NCBI GenBank assembly: GCA_963575745.1
Contig: CAUYUJ010017903.1
Coordinates: forward strand, 77,001 to 141,000
DNA length: 64,000 nt
Reading direction: 5' to 3'
Source of the DNA: Prorocentrum cordatum
Lineage: Eukaryota; Sar; Dinophyceae; Prorocentrales; Prorocentraceae
Below, in pieces: positions 18,962 through 29,189 of the stretch (position 1 is its first letter; each line of letters starts with the position of its first letter). A program made the position numbers and the translations under genes. The notes beneath the pieces were generated by a model. The model was given only the letters and a program-made list of their open reading frames with translations. It ran no database searches and was not told the origin of the DNA.

Positions 18962-19417
18962 GAGATATTCAAGATTCGGTGCGCGAAGTGCAAGAATTTC
19001 TTGAAGACGGAGGCGGAAGTGGCGGCGAACCAGTACGACTCGAAAGATGCGGGGGAGAGGCTTTGCAGGGCGTGCGCCCGCAACGAGAAGGGTGGGCGGA
19101 ACGAGAAGGCGGGTGCAGAGAATCGCAAGCGGAAAGCAGAGGCGGACGCGAAGCCGCTGACGTGCGCGGCGTGCAAAGGCGTGTTTTCGGACACGAAACA
19201 TTTGAAGCAGAAGCCAGTGGAAAAACATCGAGCGGCGAAAGGAGCTAAAGGTGTGTGCAGAAGCTGCGAGGAACTCGGGCTCACAGCGCGCAGTTGCCAG
19301 GCTTATCAGTGCAGCGGCGCGTGCAAGAGAGGACTACCAAAGTCGGCGTTCCCCGACCCGCGCAATGTCCCGCGCGACGCAAAGAAGGGCACCCTAAAGT
19401 GCAAGACGTGCAAATGA
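18962..19417 (+). pseudogene. Triple CxxC zinc-ribbon (Stc1-like) protein fragment, ~151 codons
   Basis: The frame opens after a TAG and has no ATG before codon 14, so it is either a 5'-truncated copy or an exon. It contains paired CxxC knuckles in repeated modules: CAKC..CRAC, CAAC..CRSC and CSGAC..CKTC, each with a Lys/Phe-rich linker (KNFLKTEAEV, KGVFSDTKHL, KRGLPKSAFP). This spacing resembles Stc1-type zinc domains, which connect RNAi to chromatin in fission yeast and which I associate with dinoflagellate proteins too. The similarity is by eye. The ORF lies inside composite element copy 1, while copy 2 lacks it. There is no internal stop over 150 codons, so loss may be recent. Confidence 0.5.
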
Positions 19418-19689
19418 TGCCCAATCGGTTGCGCGTGCTGGGCAGAAAAGGGAGGACGGGAAGAGGAGGGCGGGGGGCGAGGCGGAAAATGGGGGGGAGA
19501 AGCATCGGTGAGGATGAGCTGAAGCGGGGTAGGAAGAGGAGGTGGGGGACGAGGAGGAAGTGTAGGAGGAGGAGGAAGGGGAGGAGGAGGGGGACACTGA
19601 GATGAGGCTCCGGGTTACGGGGCTGGGCGCGACTCGAAAAACCGGTGTGTTCGGAGATGTCCGCTGGGATCTTGCGGGGGGGCTTCCTT

Positions 19690-20370
19690 CAGGCCTCTTG
19701 GAGCAGTTTCGAAGGCTGTCGGGGGCCGTTTTGGGGCCTCTTTGTGGCTTCTTGGGCGCCTCTTGGAACGTCTTGGGGGCCTCTTGGGGGGTTCTTGGGG
19801 CCTCTTTGGGGCCTCTGGGGGCCTCCTGGGGGCCTCTTGGGTGGGGCGTAAGGCTGGGTTTTCCGGTGCGTGGTCTCTCTCTGGAGCCCCTGTTGGGCCC
19901 GTCTCCGGGAGGTTCTTGGGCCGTCTTGGGCGGCTCTTGGGCCGTCTGGGGGTTCTCTTGGGCCGCCTTGGGCGGCTCTTGGGCCGTCCGGGGGCTCTCT
20001 TGGGCCGTCTTGGGGGCGTCGTGGAGGCCTCTTGTGCCGTCTTGGAGCAGTCCTTGGGAGCTTCTAGGGCTGTCTTGGAGCGTCGGAAGGCCGAAAAGGC
20101 GAAAATGACGAAAACCTAGAAAAAACAAATGAACATCAACGATTTTGGCCTCTTGGGGCGCTCGTCGGGGGCCTCTTGGAGGTTTCTTGGGGCGTCTTGG
20201 AGGTCTCTTCGGGCGTCTTGGAGCCCTCGTGGGGCGTCCTGGAAGCCTCTTGGGGCCTCTTGGGCGCTTCTTGGGGCGTCTAGGCGGTCTCTTGGGGCGT
20301 CTGGGGGCCTCTTGGAACGTCTGGGAGGCCTCTTGGGGCCTTCTTGGGCCGTATTTGAACCGTTTTGGTC
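19690..20370. repeat. GGCCTCTTGG-type degenerate array
   Basis: Dozens of 10-12 bp units of CTTGGGGCCT/CTTGGGCCGT type form the body of composite element 1. A spacer near 20,085-20,150 with GAGCGTCGG..GGCCGAAAAGGCG..GAACATCAACGATTTTGG matches spacers in the 49-51.5 kb array and, inverted, near 29.1 kb. Trp/Leu/Gly-rich frames are artefacts of the unit. Confidence 0.85.
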
Positions 20371-20534
20371 CCGGAAGAGCGTCGTGAGTCGCTCGTGGTG
20401 GGCACCCCCCCCCCCTCCAAATCGACCGGACCGGGTTCCCGGGGGAGGGGTTTGGGGAGGGGGAAGCATCTCACGCGCCGATGACCCAGGGGGTCGGCGG
20501 ATTTTCCAATGTCGCCACACGGCCGAAGAGGCCC

Positions 20535-20556
20535 TCCGCAGCCATTTTGGTTCAAG
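20535..20556 (+). other. DinoSL relict 6
   Basis: 20 of 22 positions match DinoSL, including GCCATTTTGG and TCAAG. It is followed by CATAC, so there is no SL donor. It lies 33 bp after the end of composite element 1 and upstream of a hydrophobic frame (STLIGAGVLGVSYVF, then LGILAVVVALVMLARVLLV) that could be the remains of a retroposed membrane-protein gene. Confidence 0.85.
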
Positions 20557-20803
20557 CATACCGCAATGTTCGTGCGAGCTGCAACTTCTCGCTTCCTCAG
20601 CCGCGGTCCGCACGGCGATGCAGCTCTCGACGCAAGCTGGTGGACAGATTGGCCACCTCGACCCTGATCGGGGCCGGCGTCTTGGGCGTCTCGTACGTGT
20701 TTCCTAAGGCCGGACTCGGCCTGTCGCTGGGTATTCTTGCGGTCGTGGTGGCCTTGGTAATGCTCGCGCGCGTTCTCCTCGTGCGCTGTCTGGACCACGC
20801 CAG

Positions 20804-20825
20804 TCCGTTGCCATTTTGGTTCGAG
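20804..20825 (+). other. DinoSL relict 7
   Basis: 19 of 22 positions match DinoSL (GCCATTTTGG intact). No GT donor follows. It stands 247 bp downstream of relict 6 in the same orientation and 194 nt before the ORF1 start codon of element A. Confidence 0.8.
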
Positions 20826-21018
20826 TCCGCAGCGTGGCCCAAGAGTCAGCAGCGGACAAAGCTCTTTCTGGCATTGGAGGCGCCTCAGCGGTGCACACGC
20901 CCCCAGCAGTTTTCCCTGACAGCACCAGTCAGGGCACTTTCGTTACTCAACTTTCTCGGCGCGTTGTTTGCCGTGCAGGTGCCCGCCTGCACGCGCTGAC
21001 CTTCACCGCGGCTGGCTC

Positions 21019-22195
21019 ATGGTGCATCCTGCCACGCGGGAGGCTTCTCGCCCCGTCCAGAGTGGACAGAAGAAGCAGAGGGTTGCATGGGCGAAGCCGT
21101 GGTATTGCAAGCACTGCTGGTCCAATTCGACGGGGAATCGGTGGTGGAATCGCGCAGATCAAGACAGGTGCCAGCTGTGCAAGGAGCACAAGGGCACCGC
21201 TTTTGGCGGGACGAAGGAGGTCGTCGGCCAGGCGCCCAGCACGAGCAGCCGCGCAGCAAGTGCCTCGGGCGGCCACGAGGCGGAAATCAAGAAGCTGCGG
21301 GCCGACTTGGCTAAGCTCAAGGGCCAGCAGCAAACGCCAGGTGGCGGCGGGGCTGATGCCATGGAGGTCGACGAGATCGTCTTCGGCAGAGGGCCCGACG
21401 CTGACCTCAAGCGGGAGTTGGCGGACGCGGGCCCCCACCTCGCAGCGTTGGAGCAGACGTCGCGCGCCGAGCTGGTGGAGGCCCGCGAGAAGCTTCGCAG
21501 ACGCCAGTGCGAGCTGCGCAAGAGGCTGGTGGCGGGCAAGAGCTTGGACACTCGGCTCAAAGAGATCTCCTTTCAGCACCAGAAGCCGGAGAAGCGCAAA
21601 GGCAAGCAGGAGGAGCACCTCGTCAAGCTGCGCGACAAGGTGCGCTCGGCCGAGGCGGCAGTCGTCGAGGCGTCCACGGCGCTGAACCACCTTGCCGCTG
21701 AGCTCCTGGAGCTCGAGGAGGAGCGCCGCCAGCTGGTGGCGCAGGTGCCGCGCCTGCAGACGGGAGAGACGCGTTCGCTGGCGCAGGTGCGGCCAGTCGC
21801 TTCCGAGGAGATCTCGGTGGCCATGCTGGGCGAGCTGCTCGCGCCCTTCGGCGGGTCTGGCGACGCGGCTTCACGGCTGTCTGGAGGAGGCGCGGGCGGC
21901 TGAGAAGGCGCACCGTGCCGAGCAGCAGCGACGCGCTGCCGAAGCCGCGGCGCAGCAGCAGGCTGCGGGCCAGGGCCACGGCGGCGCTGCCGCCCCCGCG
22001 GCCGCGCCTGGCTCTGCGGCACCAGGCGCGCCGATTTGGATCCCCAATGCCGACGGAGACCCCGGGGTGCTACGGGCCTTTCTCCAGTCCGTCAACGTGC
22101 AGGTGCCCGAAGACGAGGGGGAGCTGCGCGAGGCGGCCAAAAAGGCAGGCGAGTTGCTCTCCAATTACGCCAAGAAGCAGCGCTGCTCTGCCTAG
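21019..22195 (+). pseudogene. Element A ORF1 (gag-like zinc-ribbon and coiled-coil protein), frameshifted
   Basis: From ATG MVHPATREAS the protein has a zinc ribbon C30-x2-C33-x17-C51-x2-C54 with several Trp. Next come a Ser/Ala/Gly linker, an acidic patch (AMEVDEIV) and a long Lys/Glu/Leu/Arg-rich coiled coil. The frame closes at 21,903. Similarity of composition continues in the next frame from about 21,860 (LEEARAAEKAHRAEQQRRAA) to a stop at 22,195, so a single frameshift near 21,860 is inferred. The role would be RNA binding in the retrotransposition particle. Element B ORF1 has the same cysteine spacing. Confidence 0.7.
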
Positions 22196-22254
22196 TTTTC
22201 GTGTACCTCATTCTTATCATGATGATGCAGATTGTGACAGTGAGCTCTTCCTCT

Positions 22255-22500
22255 CACGGGCCGCTGGCTGAGTTGCTGGAGGCCGAGCAACCGCCCTTGG
22301 GGCCGAGGCCAGCGGTGACCTGCTGCCAGGAGCACCACTTGATCGGCGACAAGCTGGGCCCGTTCCAGGCTCGGCTTACTGTCGCTGGGTATGCCGGCGC
22401 TGCTGAAGGCCTGGGCGGCTTCTATTGGCGGCGTGGTAGTAGCCACTACGACTCCAACGTGCACCCAGGGCATGCCTGGCTCGGCGATTGACTATTTTGC
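22255..22500 (+). pseudogene. Element A endonuclease remnant
   Basis: The N-terminal half shows VTCCQEHHLIGDKLG (the Glu/His block of APE-type endonucleases) in one frame. Within 130 bp another frame gives SIGGVVVAT and then GMPGSAIDYFAMSP, the C-terminal Asp-Tyr block. The intervening GDFN region found in intact enzymes is missing, which implies an internal deletion of several hundred bases plus a frameshift. Confidence 0.6.
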
Positions 22501-25128
22501 GATGAGTCCGAACATGGCCATACGCATTTCGGAGCCTGAGGTGTGCATGACCGCCAACTTGACACCTCACAGGCTTGTTTGTGTGCAGATGCAGGGGCCT
22601 GAGGCGGCCTTGTGGGTGCGCGCGGCAAGGCAGCCGTGTGCCGTGCCAGTGCTGGCGAAGCCTGGCTGCGCGCGCTACCCCAGGGACTGGGCGGGCTTCA
22701 TCCAAGAGGTGGGCCGAGTTACTTCCGCCGACGGGCTCGCCACCTTCTGGGGCCGCATTGTGCGCGGCATCGAGCAGGAGCTGCTGGATAGGCACGACAT
22801 CATGGGGCCCAGTCGTAGGGGCCACGAGTGTCGTGCTGGACCGCATGAGACGGTCTGGAAGCAGGTGAAGACGGTGGTGCGTAGCAGGCTGCCGAAGGCC
22901 AACGTGGAGCACGCGGCGCGGGCGGCGGCGGCGCGCTGGGCACGGCAGATCAGGCGCGTCAACCAGGCTTTCTCGACGTGCGTGCCGAAGCTGAGCGAGG
23001 AGGGCGAGGGCCAGCAGCGCCGCCTGGAGCGGGCGGCGCGCATCCTGTTTGAGGCCCAGGCGTTCATGGGCAACGTCGAGATGCAGCGCTCCACCTTGCA
23101 GGCGCTGGACAATCTGACGCGCAAGTTTTTTCTTTCAGGCCTTGCGGTCTTTGGCAGCCCAGCGACCGAGGATTTGATTCAGCGAATCCTGGACCAGGCC
23201 GATTCCCACCAGGCCAGGTTTCTGGCTGCGAAGGACGAGTCCTGGAGGGCTTGGGTTCGGAGCAGTTTTTGGGCGGGGCTCGGGAAGCTCATCGGCATGC
23301 CAAGGTGCGAGGTCTTCAGGAGACGATTGAGACCACCGAGCGAGCGCAGCCGTTTCAATTGGCTGACGCGACTTGTTCGGACTGGGCCAAGATCTGGTCG
23401 ACCCGCGGATGTCGAGCGCCCGAGTTCCCGCCCGATTTCGGCGATTGGCCGTCGCTTCCTGGGATCACGATTGCCGATATGCGAGCGGCGATCGCCAAAT
23501 TCACACCTCGAACGGCTGTCGGGTGTGTGAGCATCCACCCATGGTCGCTGCAGTACTTATTTGTTGGATGCCATCTTGTCGGCTATCGCCGCCCTCCTCA
23601 TGAGCTGTGAAAGGATCGGTTGTTGGCCGACGGGGCGGCTTGTTAGCCGTCTGGTCAGGCTGTCCGAGCCTGGCGGCGGCCACCGCTTGATCGTCCTCCC
23701 CGATTCTCTGCTGCGGCTTTGGGGCCGTTTGCGCAGGACCGAGACCGAGAACTGGGAGCTCGCAGCCGGGACTGCGTGCGATGAGGGGCGGGTGCAGGCG
23801 TTTTGGGGTACTGGGAGGGGGATGAGCTCTAGCGATTCTGCCTTTGACTTGAATCTAGCAGCCGAGATTGCGAAGGCACGGTCTCCCCAATGTGTCTCGC
23901 TGCTGCTGGACATGGTCAAGTGCTATGAGATGGTTAAACTCCCCGTTTTGTTTCAGGTTTTTCTCCAGGCTCATGTCCCCCATCGTCTGGGGTGGATGCT
24001 CATCCAGAGCTACATGGCCCCTAGGCGGGTCGACGCTGTTGGGTCCCTCTCCGAGGCCTATGTCAGTTTTCAGGGCATGCTGGCTGGCTGCTCGGCAGCG
24101 TCAGCGTTGATGTTGGCGGTTCTGCTGCAACCAGTGCAATCGGTCATCACGCGGTTTTCTCCTGTGCGGGTTCGCGCCCTCATGGACGATGTATCATTGC
24201 AGTGGGACGGACCCGACAAGACAGAAGCGAATGTGGTTCTAGCGGCGGCTCGTGAGCTGTGCCGCGAGGTAGCCCCGACCGGCCTTCTTCTGCAGCCTAA
24301 CAAGCCGGGGTTTGTAGCATCGGGTGTGGCCGCTGAGAAAAACATCACCTCGGCTGGCCGCTTGATGGGTTTCAGGCATCAGAAGCATATGCGGAATCCC
24401 GGCCATGACGTGCATGGACGCCGCGCCCTTCGAGTCATGGAGGCACGTAGGAGACGGCAGCTCGACATGCGTCGGCAGAGGCTCGCAGCCTTGACGAGAT
24501 CGGCGGGGGGGGGGGAGCGAGTTTCGGGGTTGTGGAGGACGGGGTTGATGCCGAGCGGCAGCCACGGTGCTGCTGTGTCAGGCGTCGCTGATGCCACTCT
24601 TCTGTCGCACCATTCGCTCGCAGCGTCCCTCCTCGGGGCTGAGAGCCGTAGTGCTGTGACTCCGTACTTGTGCACGCATCGTGGCAAGTTTTACGATCCT
24701 GTGTTTGACGCCGCAGTCCCATTTGTACATCGATATTGCTGCTGGGTGTGGGACGACCGCGCCAAATATTCAGACATGCGTTGCGTGTGGGAGCAGGCGT
24801 CAAAAGCTCTATCGGCTGCCCCGCGCTGGTCTAGAGTTAGAGGGCCAGTTGGAGCTGCCATGCTCTCACTGCAGCGGGTTGGATGGGAACTCGTGGGGCC
24901 CCGCCGCGTTAGGACGGATCAGAATGATGTTCTTTCTTTGTTGCGCACGTCTCCCTCAGATGTGCGCTGCATGCTGCGCGAAGGAATCAGCCGAGCCCAG
25001 GGGGTCCAGCTTGTGTCGAGCCTCCCCGAGGCCCACGGGCATGAGGTCGTTTGGGTCAGGGCTCACAGGCTGGGGTTCCAGAGGCTTCAAGGAGCCCGTA
25101 GGGCGTGTCCCAGGGCCCTCTGGTCAGG
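22501..25128 (+). pseudogene. Element A reverse transcriptase
   Basis: The first about 740 bp encode the EN-RT linker, rich in Arg/Ala helices. The frame changes near 23,240 and returns near 23,560; the intermediate frame carries the RT entry motif FTPRTAVGCVSIHPWSLQYL. The catalytic core follows in one frame: motif A LLLDMVKCYEMV (about 23,909), motif B GMLAGCSAASALM (about 24,080) and motif C ALMDDVSLQ (about 24,177), so the Asp triad is intact. The thumb region includes VRGPVGAAMLSLQRVGW. A 34-bp tandem duplication at the end breaks the link to the zinc finger. Activity is not possible from this copy. Confidence 0.85.
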
Positions 25129-25195
25129 GGCTGCGCGGTCCCCAGCTCGCAAGTTTCAGCACGGCTGCGCGGCCCCCAGCTCGCAAGTTTCAGCA
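25129..25195 (+). repeat. 34-bp tandem duplication inside ORF2 of element A
   Basis: Two copies of GGCTGCGCGGYCCCCAGCTC plus AAGTTTCAGCA stand at a 34-bp spacing with one base difference. Because 34 is not a multiple of three, the event alone shifts the frame just before the RT zinc finger. Confidence 0.9.
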
Positions 25196-26690
25196 GCAAG
25201 TGCGACTTCTGCGATCACCCGCAGGGGACTTTCGGCCATCAGTTCTACGAGTGTGAAGGGCTGTGGGCGGCGAGTGACGACCCAGATGAGAGCTCTGCAA
25301 TGCCAGACTCGTGCTTTGATGATAGGAAGTGGCTAAAAGAGCAAGCGTATGGGATTCCTCCCGACTTCGACACTCCTGAGCTGGTTTATGGTTTGCCCTC
25401 CCTCCCTGCCGAGATCCCTGCAGTCGCTGCGCAGACGAAGGTTTTTCCTTGGGGTGCCGCGTCTGCACCCTGGGGCTTTCGTGTGTGCACCGACGGGAGT
25501 GGCCTGGCGTCGGGAACCCCAGAGGCCACGCGATGTGGCTGGTCGGTCGTGGCCCTTTCTCCTGGGGCATGGCCTGTGAAGGCCGAGTTGGGGGCCCTCG
25601 CGGGGCCTGTGCAGACGGTCCCGAGGGCCGAACGCCAGGCTATCCTCCATGCTTTGAAGGTTGGGCCATGGGGCCTTGAAGTTGTCTCGGACCATCTGTC
25701 GGCGGTCAAGGAGGGGAACTCTTGGGACCCCAGACTGGCTGCTGGCGGAGGCACGCATGCCTCGGTTTGGAGGCAAGTTTTTGAATTGTATCGCGGCAGG
25801 TCTGAGCGACCAGAGTTCCGCTGGACCTCAGCCCATCAGGGTTTGCACGCGGTCTTTGAGGGCCAGGCGTTCTCCTAGGATGTCGTTGGTCGTAGTGTCG
25901 CCGATTGCATTGGGAACGCCTGGGCCGACTTCTTTGCGCGGCTAGGTGCGAGTGAACACCAGCTGCCCGAGCTGGTCACTTCGCTGCTGCGTGAGAAGCT
26001 CAAGGATTGCTACAGGACGCTGGATTTCCTTTCGCGGGCTGCGCGGCACGCTGCTGCCTCAGCCCCTGACCTACCCGCGCCCGTGCGGGTGAGAGGGGGC
26101 GTCGCCCCCAAACTTGCTTTGCTTCCTCGCGATTTGGAGGCGGCGGAGGGGGGCCCTGGAGCGGCGAGGTGCACGTGGTGTCACTGCTCGGCGCGGACTG
26201 CCTTGAGCAAGAAGAAGCTCGAGCAGCCCGGCGCGAGATGCGCCCCGTCCGCCCTCCACCTGTTTCTCTCTGCCGTGCGGGCATGGCGGCGTGGGGGCGT
26301 CCTTTCCAGGGCGCGATGCGCCGCTGTCCAGACTGTCAACGATGCCCTCAGGACGCTGGGGCTCGAGGCCTCTGCTGAGGCCCCGACGGGGCCTCCAGAG
26401 ACCTTCGCTTTCGAGGGCCATGTTGTACAGGCCGCTGGCCGCTACCTTCTATGCCGCAGCTGTGCGGCGCACTGTCTTATCGAAGCGCCGAGCTGGCGCA
26501 AGCTCCTCGCCCCGCGCCCCGGCCTTGCGCCCTCGGGCCAAGACTGGTTCAGGGACGAGGTGCTGACTGGGCGTGAGCCGCGCCCGCGCGCGCTTTTAAA
26601 GGGCCTGTGCTGGTCGTGCTCGCGCCGCCCTCCCCCGAGGCTCGGCCTCATCCATGCCTGTTCGGCTAGTTTCCGTCCTCGGATGCTACG
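25196..26690 (+). pseudogene. Element A zinc finger, RNase H and cysteine-rich tail
   Basis: The RT-associated finger reads CDFCDHPQGTFGHQFYEC (CxxC..HxxxxC). RNase H follows with FRVCTDGSG (first Asp), AERQAILHAL (Glu), VVSDHLSAVKEG (Asp) and, after an in-frame TAG at 25,876, GNAWADFFARLG (last Asp). All four acidic positions are retained, split by the stop. The tail has CTWCHC, CRSCAAHC and CWSCSR cysteine clusters. Past about 26,650 the frame stays open but the composition no longer looks like the element. Confidence 0.75.
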
Positions 26691-27589
26691 ACCTCGGTTG
26701 CCCTTTGCCGTTGGAGCTGTGGTCGGCTACTGTGACATTTTTCGTTCTCGATGGGATCAGTGCGCAGTTTGTCTTCGGCTTGGACCCCTGGCTGTCGATC
26801 GTCGCCTCTGGCCTAATCACATTTGGGCTCTTCTACACTCCTATGCGCGTGCTTGCTCGTCTGTCGCTCATCAGTACTCTGTTCATGGGCTTACTTCTTG
26901 CCGTGGTTGCATAGTCAGGCGAAAGCATGCCGATGCGCGCAGACCAGACCGAGCAGCTGGTCTGGGTCAATTGGGCAGGCTCGGGACAGGCGCTTTGAGT
27001 GTTATTGTGGTGCTTCTCTGGGGCCCCGTGCGTTCCTTCAAGATACTCCTGCCGCCCTGGACAAGTGACGCCTCCCAGCAGCTCGAATTATATGTTGCAT
27101 CCTGGCGATGCCCTATCACGGTTCATGCGGAGCTCTACGGTACATGTTCTCTATAGGAGCCAACTTAATCGTGTTTCTGGGTTTTGTGAATCTCGGGTCG
27201 TTTGACGGTTCGGGCCTCGAGGGCGGCGAGGTCTTGTCCCCGATTGTGGTGGCGCGGCCTGCTGGTGCAGCTGCACGCTACGGTGCAAGTGCTCGTGACA
27301 CCGGTGCTGGTGGCTCGCGGACGGAAGCGGGGTCGTCTCGAAGGTGTTATACATCGCGCTCGCATCCGCAGTGGCCATCGGTCTCAGTGAGTACGTCGAC
27401 GCTGCCATGAGCATCGCTGGACTTTCAGCCGCGGTGACCAGTAGTGTTCTATGTCCCACAGTCGTGCACAGCAAGCTCTGCAAGCCTCCACTAGTTGTTC
27501 GCCTACTTTTGGGCCTCATATGCATAATGGCCGCGCCTGCTGCGGCGATTGACAGCGTGCAGACGGTCGCTGGCCTTGGCATAAAGTAG
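26654..27589 (+). other. Hydrophobic short ORFs, possible broken membrane-protein gene
   Basis: An 86-codon ATG frame (26,654-26,914) has two likely membrane helices (LSIVASGLITFGLFY and LISTLFMGLLLAVVA). Between 27,130 and 27,589 other frames give MFSIGANLIVFLGFVNLG and LYIALASAVAIGL, then RLLLGLICIMAAPAAA. Together they could be pieces of a membrane protein interrupted by stops, or chance hydrophobicity in T-rich sequence. No family is recognised. Confidence 0.25.
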
Positions 27590-28272
27590 GCATTCCAGCC
27601 GGCATATCATAGCAAACAAGCAAGCAAACGTCCAGCATTTGGGCCGACGCGCAGGCAATCAAGGGTGCATTGTGGCAACCTCGCGAGGACGCAGGACATG
27701 GCCAGATCTGCGCAGACATGTTGCGACGCATTGAAACTTGAAGGGGCCCGCTGCAGTCTCGGTCGTCCGCGCCTGCGCTTGCGAGCCCAATTAATCGGCG
27801 ACCCATCGCCATTGCAGACAATTCCCCCCGCCAAAGACGCAGGTCCACGTGCAGCAACTTTTCGCGCCATTGTCAAGTTTGTGCAATTTTCTTTTTATCA
27901 ACCTCGCCATTGTAGGTTCCACGGTCACCGCCCACAGAGAGAGTCGTGCGAAGCAGCGTCATAGAAGGCAGCAGTTGGCAAATTGGAATGTGCTGCCCAC
28001 GAACTGGCGCCCCGAGGTGCCGCGACGCTGGACACGGTGGACCAATTGATTTGAATTTTTCGCAGAGTGACAATGCAGATGCAATCGCACACTTACGCGG
28101 GCCGCAAGATTTTCCTCTTGAGCTCGGGCTTTTGAAGCGCCCTGCCGTTCAAGTGAACGGATGTATGTTGCGCTCGTTTCGGATCGGGGCGTGCCAAGTC
28201 AACTCGTTATAACATTTAGGAGCTGGTCGCGCATGGCCTCCCTCCATCCTACCTGCCGCGCCCTCCTTGTCA
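27590..28272. other. No gene seen
   Basis: Mixed-composition sequence with short frames only. A few AT-richer patches (around 27,880 and 28,040) occur without repeats. Confidence 0.55.
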
Positions 28273-28485
28273 ATGCCTCTCCTTGTTCAGCAGCGGGGAA
28301 TCCTCAGCCGGTCACTCGTTATGCCACTCGCGCACGGGCGCGCCAGGCTGCTGGACCGACTTGCAGATGATTTCCGCCTGCGGACATCATCGCTTCTGCT
28401 GAGCAACGCCGTTCTGCTTTCGGACCGACGAAACTGGGCCGAAGGGATTTGCAGGTTACTAGGCGTACCTATGGAGCGTAACTGA
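28273..28485 (+). CDS. Small hypothetical ORF, 70 aa
   Basis: The frame starts MPLLVQQRGILSRSLVMPL and looks like two amphipathic helices (RLLDRLADDFRLRTSSLLL, NWAEGICRLLGV). It is uninterrupted and more protein-like than its neighbours. There is no leader relict, no homology I recognise and no supporting context. Confidence 0.25.
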   Translation: MPLLVQQRGILSRSLVMPLAHGRARLLDRLADDFRLRTSSLLLSNAVLLSDRRNWAEGICRLLGVPMERN

Positions 28486-28559
28486 CGTCTGCATTTTACT
28501 TGTTGCATTCTCAGCGCGGGTTGTGCACAGATCCCGGTCAGTAAGCGCGGCAAAAGAAC

Positions 28560-29130
28560 AGACGGCCGAAGAGGCCCCAAAGAGGGCCGTAGGACAGCCC
28601 CAAAAGACCGCAAGACGGCCCAGTAATCTCACCAAAAGGGCCCAAGGCGCACCCACGAGCGCCCCAGGGGAGTCCAACAACTAGCCGGGCCCCAAGAGGC
28701 CCCAGAGGCCCCCAGACGCTCCCGAGAAGCCTCAAGAGGCCCCCAAGAGGCCCCAACAGGCCCTAAGCATGGCTCCAAGAGGCCCCCGAGAAGCTTACCA
28801 AGAGACCTCAAGATTGCACGAGAGGCTTCACATTTCATCGGGGCCCCCATCATGAGATCCAGACGCCATCATTCCTCCACCCCAAGACGGCCTCGGACAT
28901 CCCCCGCCCTCTTTCCAGAGTTCCCCAGACTGCCCCAGACCGCCTCTCAGTGGCCCACGAAGGCCGGAGATGGCCCCAAGAGGGCACCAAAACGACCCCA
29001 AGAGATCCCGAAGGTGACCAAGACAGAATGACGGTCACGGGCGGCGTCAAGACGGCGCAAAAGGACCCAGGACGGGACGACCCCGAAAACGCACGCCCCC
29101 AGGAGGCCGAAGTCTGTGTAAAACATGTTG
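28560..29130 (-). repeat. GGCCTCTTGG-type array, inverted orientation
   Basis: Units read CCCCAAGAGGCC on the plus strand, so the array is the reverse complement of those at 19.7, 45.3 and 49 kb. Its right edge carries the complement of the CATCAAC..TTTT..CGGCCTCYTGGGGGC spacer of the other arrays. The CCGCCGACCCCTTG ends are absent. Confidence 0.75.
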
Positions 29131-29189
29131 ATGTCAAGTGAGTTGGTGAGATCGTTTATTCGGTTTTTGCGGCCTCCGAGACGCAGAAC

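Larger units (their letters stand above)
18771..20502. mobile_element. Composite inverted-repeat element, copy 1 (~1.7 kb)
   Basis: The first 40 bp (TGATTCTTTAGGCTTACGCC then ACACCGCCGACCCCTTGTTT) and the last about 87 bp (TCCAAATCGACCGGACCGGG through GTCGGCGGAT) recur at the two ends of 48,881-51,629. Near the ends, CCGCCGACCCCTTG (18,794) and its near complement CAGGGGGTCGGCGG (20,487) form a 14-bp inverted repeat with one mismatch. The interior holds a zinc-ribbon ORF and a GGCCTCTTGG-type array. No transposase is seen. Exact ends and target duplication are unresolved. Confidence 0.65.
21019..26690 (+). mobile_element. Non-LTR retrotransposon A (ORF1, EN, RT, zinc finger, RNase H), degenerate
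   Basis: The order of domains is that of an APE-type LINE with RNase H (I-like). All parts lie on the plus strand but in alternating frames with several stops, so the copy is dead. The endonuclease has lost its middle. The RT keeps its catalytic motifs. No poly(A) tail or target duplication was found, and both ends are estimates. Confidence 0.8.

Noticed and set aside
934-20825. Functional SL RNA genes at the leader-like sites
   Set aside because: None of the seven segments is followed by a GT donor or an Sm-like site. They match the mature leader only.
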